IMG/VR virus record: IMGVR_UViG_3300006919_000130
Span: 1-40,584 of that record
DNA: 40,584 nucleotides
Strand: one strand, 5' to 3'
DNA from: a virus
The notes below the pieces were generated by a model. The model searched no databases. It was given only the letters and a program-made list of their open reading frames with translations, and had not been told where the DNA came from. Every line of letters starts with the position of its first letter. Position 1 is the first letter of the stretch. A program made the translations under genes and the position numbers. Positions 40,527-40,584 of the stretch are shown here, piece after piece.

Positions 40527-40584
40527 GCCTCAAGGCGCAGGCAGTGCTCTTCCCATAGTAACCGCCATAGACATCCCTGCTAGA
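40513..40584 (-). CDS. Lambda K-like tail protein, C-terminal end only
   Basis: Truncated by the window edge. The last 23 residues read SSRDVYGGYYGKSTACALRH then ESR and stop, 14 bp inside the I-like gene. SSRDVYGGYY is the end pattern of lambda gpK-type proteins (NlpC/P60 and Mov34 domains). It fixes the order K, I, J. Confidence 0.65.
   Translation of the reverse strand, partial: SSRDVYGGYYGKSTACALRHESR

Overview
This window reads as one continuous stretch of a tailed phage or prophage with a lambda-type (siphovirus-like) tail tip, most probably of a marine cyanobacterium (Synechococcus/Prochlorococcus group). The host inference rests on recalled similarity: several small proteins, the fibre proteins, the 2OG-Fe(II) oxygenase, the DUF7936-like protein and a KKYRGQG-type basic peptide look like families common in marine cyanophages. 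A perfect match to the cyanobacterial LexA-box consensus lies at 51-64. No terminase, portal or capsid gene is present, so the window is partial. Few starts have a clear Shine-Dalgarno sequence, but many genes are coupled through ATGA, TGATG or TAATG overlaps.

Layout. (1) 1-2436: an AT-rich minus-strand cassette of five tightly packed small genes ending at a strong terminator, including a GP88-like protein. It is headed by about 560 bp of non-coding DNA with 55-bp tandem repeats. (2) 2437-11453, minus strand: small zinc proteins, a DUF2786 protein, a ligase reduced to its NAD+-dependent adenylation part, a minor-tail-like protein, a VirE-type primase-helicase, a VRR-NUC nuclease and a DEAH helicase. 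The non-coding gaps hold a duplicated 60-bp promoter/operator-like element and a cluster of GGTTRGACG repeats. (3) 11512-18085, plus strand: a recombination operon (PD-(D/E)XK exonuclease, a protein with a glycine-rich C-terminal loop, RecT-like annealing protein, SSB-like protein) and many small ORFs. It is interrupted at 13049-13761 by a striking array of GGCNN pentamers. (4) 18040-20340: dCTP deaminase and a probable lysis module (membrane-anchored C39-like peptidase and small membrane proteins). (5) 20337-24855: exported proteins, an oxygenase, DUF3310 and small membrane or basic proteins. (6) 24855-40584, minus strand: tail tip and adhesion genes in the lambda order K (end only), I, J, followed by a collar fibre, two paralogous fibres and a 1673-residue collagen-like/17-residue-repeat fibre with an S74 chaperone end.

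The replication and recombination genes form a plausible set: primase-helicase, helicase, nuclease, exonuclease, annealase, SSB-like protein and ligase-like protein. The most unusual object is the 713-bp array at 13049-13761. Fifteen anchors (13 of them fitting GGAWWYGCAGGC) are separated by 39-64 bp, always 5n+4. It sits inside the recombination operon and cannot be coding, because the unit lengths do not keep a reading frame.
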